From: Mactra quadrangularis
Lineage: Eukaryota; Mollusca; Bivalvia; Venerida; Mactridae
Length of the DNA: 64,000 nt
Reading direction: 5' to 3'
NCBI GenBank assembly: GCA_025267735.1
Contig: CM046297.1
Coordinates: 18,316,011 to 18,380,010 of the forward strand
Part shown: positions 61,246 through 64,000 of the stretch, in pieces
How positions within the stretch are numbered: the stretch's first letter is position 1
How the letters are laid out: each line of letters starts with the position of its first letter
Position numbers and translations under genes: made by a program
Notes under the pieces: model-generated
Seen by the model: the letters and a program-made list of their open reading frames with translations, nothing else
Databases searched by the model: none
Told to the model about the DNA's origin: nothing

Positions 61246-61384
61246 GTACGTTTGTTTATATTACCATGGTTACGTAGATTTTATATTCTTAGGAATGGAA
61301 TAGATTTGATTCAGAACTCAAGTCAATGGGTTTTTTTCCAGCAGAAAAGCTTTTTTGTACTAGATGTACTCATGCGGAACAAAG

Positions 61385-61770
61385 TTGGAATAGAAAATGT
61401 GTGTACACATAACAATTGGTTAGTAGGGAAATTGTGTGTACACAGAAAAATTGGTTGGAATGGATAATGTGTGTACACATAACAATTGGTTGGAAGGATA
61501 ATGTGTGTACACATAACAATTGGTTGGAAGGATAATGTGTGTACACATAACAATTGGTTGGAATAGAAAATGTGTGTACACATAAAAATTGGTTGGAATA
61601 GAAAATGTGTGTACACATAACAATTGGTTGGAATAGAAAAATGTGTGTACACAGAACAATTGGTTGGAATAGAAAATGTGTGTACACATAACAATTGGTT
61701 GGAATAGAAAATGTGTGTACACAGAACAATTGGTTGGAATAGAAAATGTGTGTACACATAACAATTGGTG
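61385..61770. repeat. Minisatellite, about 35-bp unit x11
   Basis: Unit 'ggaatagaaaatgtgtgtac' + 'acataacaattggtt', with the palindrome GTGTACAC in every copy. Three overlapping minus-strand frames through it are repeat products. Confidence 0.92.
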
Positions 61771-62370
61771 TCATAATGTGGTTCAAACTTTTAGCAATAT
61801 TATGTGAAATAACTTTGTTTTGCACAGTCCTATCTGGTACAAAGAAACCTTATTCGGCTGGAAAAAAACATAAATTTGAGTTCCAATAAACTGTTCATTA
61901 CATATACTTGACTTGTCTGATTTGCAATCTTCGAGCATGAGGACTAGTTAAAATATACATCCCACTTGTTTGTGGACATAGTTACATAGTTCAACAATAT
62001 TAACCTGAATTTAAACTACCTAGTTATGATAATTACACACTTCACTTACATTAAATTGTGCTATAGAATATCACTGGTTTAGTGCAAAATGGTCGCAACT
62101 GACTCATTTTTTACATTGAGTTACATTGTTTTCTGCTAAACCTGCAATATATGTGACATTAGACAATGAAATGATGCCTGATATAGACAGTATATAGTAA
62201 GGTCACAAGTTTTGTCTTGAGCTTTGGGATACATCACTGAAACAAAAAAATAGACTGAATTTAGGGTATGATATATTTATGTATGAAGGTCAAGATCAGG
62301 TTAATACTGTCAGACTATGTAATATGAATATTAACTCTGAATTACTTGTTATTTTGGTTTTATTAATATT
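61771..62370. other. Intron 38, left part
   Basis: No exon or cytoplasmic NPxY-encoding sequence seen. 61845-61890 resembles 15490-15540 (old dispersed repeat). Confidence 0.45.
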
Positions 62371-62448
62371 GAGGGTTGCTAGTGAGACTAGTTAGTGCAT
62401 TGCGTTAAAGAGGGAGTTACTACAGTCTTGCGGGCAACCCTTGATATA
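62371..62448. mobile_element. Mini-MITE 'TTGAGGGTTGCC', copy 2
   Basis: 'attgagggttgctagtgag' against 'cttgcgggcaacccttgat', with the same 'agtgcattgcgttaaagag' centre as the copy at 39055. Confidence 0.72.
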
Positions 62449-62760
62449 GTCAATGCAACTAATGCTTAACCCTTTCTTGTTAACTTAAACCCCTTTCTTA
62501 ATATTAATTTATTTAATATAAACATATCTTTATTAATATCGCCATGGATATATTGTCACTGTTATAACTATAAAACTACATATTGGGTATTATCACTTTA
62601 TTCTAACAAAATTCTTAAAATAAATTGACCAATAACATTCTAACATCATATACATGTGTAAAACTTTTCATCAGGAAAACTAAATTTTAACATATATTAG
62701 CAAATGGTTGTTTGAGAATGAATTGACTGTTTTATCATTGTATTGTTTCTACAATTTTAG

Positions 62761-62787
62761 TTTATGCAATCTATGGGACAAAAGAAG
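62761..62787 (+). CDS. Candidate 27-base micro-exon in the cytoplasmic juxtamembrane region
   Basis: 'acaattttag' precedes 27 bases and 'aaaagaag|gtagat' follows, giving a phase 2 to 2 insert of nine residues (SLCNLWDKR, then R shared with the next exon). The 3' end copies the last bases of exon 38 (aaaagaag). It could be an alternatively used exon or a chance match; no family motif supports it. Confidence 0.22.
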
Positions 62788-63255
62788 GTAGATATTTGTG
62801 TACCGTAGTTGTGATATTCTTATAGTTTATTATTGTTACATCATTATAGATTGTACATATCTATATAGCTTGTTCATTTTGACCTTTGATACATTACTAT
62901 AGTACAGTATAGTACCTCTGTATAGACCATCTTTGTTAATGTAAAATCATGTAAATTTTTAATATTTTTAAGTCCGAAATGCTTGATTTTAGAAGAAAAA
63001 GGTCCGTTTATTATGATTTTTTCTTTATTAGCAATCTCTGTAAACAGATATCCTGTAGAGCACTGTTGTACAGGACCTCTAAGGTTCTTAAGTTACAAAG
63101 TATAGTGATTGCGTCATGAATATTATATTGAGAAAAGGTTACCTGAAAGTGACCCTCATTCAATAAATGAAACAGCCAAAGTCACTGTCTTATATCAAGT
63201 AGGTCAAATTGGTCATTCCAAGTTATGTTCATAATATAATTAGAAATTTATGTCC
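62788..63255. other. Intron, with dispersed repeat R1
   Basis: 62890-63010 resembles R1 ('tctgtatagaccatctttgt', 'aagtccgaaatgcttgattt'). No exon seen. Confidence 0.4.
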
Positions 63256-63257
63256 AG

Positions 63258-64000
63258 ATATGGTAAGTCCCTGCAGGAACAGTGAGTACATTGACTAACT
63301 GCTTTGATCCTGCAGGAACAGTGAGTACATTGACTAACTGCTGTGATCCTGCAGGAACAGTGAGTACATTGACTAACTGCTGTGATCCTGCAGGAACAGT
63401 GAGTACATTGACTAACTGCTGTGATCCTGCAGGAACAGTGAGTACATTGACTAACTGCTGTGATCCTGCAGGAACAGTGAGTACATTGACTAACTGCTGT
63501 GATCCTGCAGGAACAGTGAGTACATTGACTAACTGCTGTGATCCTGCAGGAACAGTGAGTACATTGACTAACTGCTTTGATCCTGCAGGAACAGTGAGTA
63601 CATTGACTAACTGCTGTGATCCTGCAGGAACAGTGAGTACATTGACTAACTGCTGTGATCCTGCAGGAACAGTGAGTACATTGACTAACTGCTGTGATCC
63701 TGCAGGAACAGTGAGTACATTGACTAACTGCTTTGATCCTGCAGGAACAGTGAGTACATTGACTAACTGCTGTGATCCTGCAGGAACAGTGAGTACATTG
63801 ACTAACTGCTGTGATCCTGCAGGAACAGTGAGTACATTGACTAACTGCTGTGATCCTGCAGGAACAGTGAGTACATTGACTAACAGCTGTGATCCTGCAG
63901 GAACAGTGAGTACATTGACTAACAGCTGTGATCCTGCAGGAACAGTGAGTACATTGACTAACTGCTGTGATCCTGCAGGAACAGTGAGTACATTGACTAA
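63258..64000. repeat. Minisatellite, 39-bp unit, about 19 copies, open at window end
   Basis: Unit 'gatcctgcaggaacagtgag' + 'tacattgactaactgctgt', nearly identical throughout (variants 'ctttgat', 'acagctgt'). 39 bases is 13 codons, so one plus-strand frame (DPAGTVSTLTNCC) stays open without an ATG. The unit resembles the SINE 1 segment 'ccaggaggagtgagtaggttgactgac'. The array continues past 64000. Confidence 0.93.

Noticed and set aside
12104..61245. Assignment to LRP2 (megalin)
   Set aside because: LA counts of 10 and 11 would also fit LRP2, but LRP2 has one EGF after its last propeller, while this gene has about 11 plus the LRP1-like furin-loop position and CAGYC stalk motifs.
61323..61825. 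Three overlapping minus-strand frames of 114-151 codons
   Set aside because: All lie in the 35-base GTGTACAC minisatellite; unit length is not a multiple of three, which is why three frames cycle.

Overview
This is a single-gene window from an AT-rich, intron-rich, repeat-dense animal genome. The main content is a large plus-strand gene spread over at least 38 exons with canonical GT/AG borders, beginning at 12104 and still open past 61245. The dispersed elements point to a mollusc: tRNA-derived SINEs ending in a 'ttaaacccaacaaa' tail and Helentron-type short elements with a 'tacccccgcttcgaag' start. The species cannot be named from sequence alone. No bacterial-type operon, rRNA gene, CRISPR array or intact transposase gene was seen.

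The gene encodes the C-terminal half of a giant LDL-receptor-family endocytic receptor, best matched to LRP1/LRP1B. Order: 10 LDL-receptor class A (LA) repeats (exons 1-8), 2 EGF modules (9-10), a YWTD beta-propeller (11-12), 1 EGF (13), 11 LA repeats (14-22), 2 EGF modules (23-24), a second YWTD propeller carrying a basic loop with a minimal furin motif RNTR (25-29), about 11 EGF-like modules (30-38), a membrane-spanning helix and the first basic cytoplasmic residues (38). The 10 + 11 LA counts match clusters III and IV of vertebrate LRP1, and the many EGF modules before the membrane separate it from LRP2/megalin. About 6.39 kb of coding sequence (about 2,130 codons) is visible; all intron phases agree. 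Signal peptide, LA clusters I-II and the NPxY tail lie outside the window.

1-12103 holds no exon I could support and is probably a long intron or upstream sequence, filled with satellites and small transposons. 12104-25994 carries LA cluster III, its EGF pair and propeller. 27369-42521 carries LA cluster IV, with introns swollen by a 3 kb Helentron-like element (with a nested DNA transposon) and a 3.3 kb terminal-inverted-repeat element. 42981-51308 carries the second EGF pair and propeller. 52478-61245 carries the EGF stalk and membrane anchor. 61246-64000 is intron with two minisatellites, the second running off the window edge.

Two things stand out. First, splice sites of this gene seem repeatedly to have become parts of tandem repeats: a 13-copy 37-bp array copying the exon 33 donor, a 6-copy 67-bp array copying the exon 37 acceptor and exon start, a 14-copy array repeating a branchpoint/pyrimidine module at exon 22, and smaller cases at exons 1, 6 and 13. 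Use of the decoys at exons 33 and 37 would stop translation just before the membrane helix. Second, the transposons are well enough preserved to read their target duplications directly: three families of Helentron-like elements with the same 3' hairpin-CTTGTT ending, a group of CAGGG-ended elements with 5-bp target duplications, several hAT elements with 8-bp duplications and one Mutator-like element with a 9-bp duplication.
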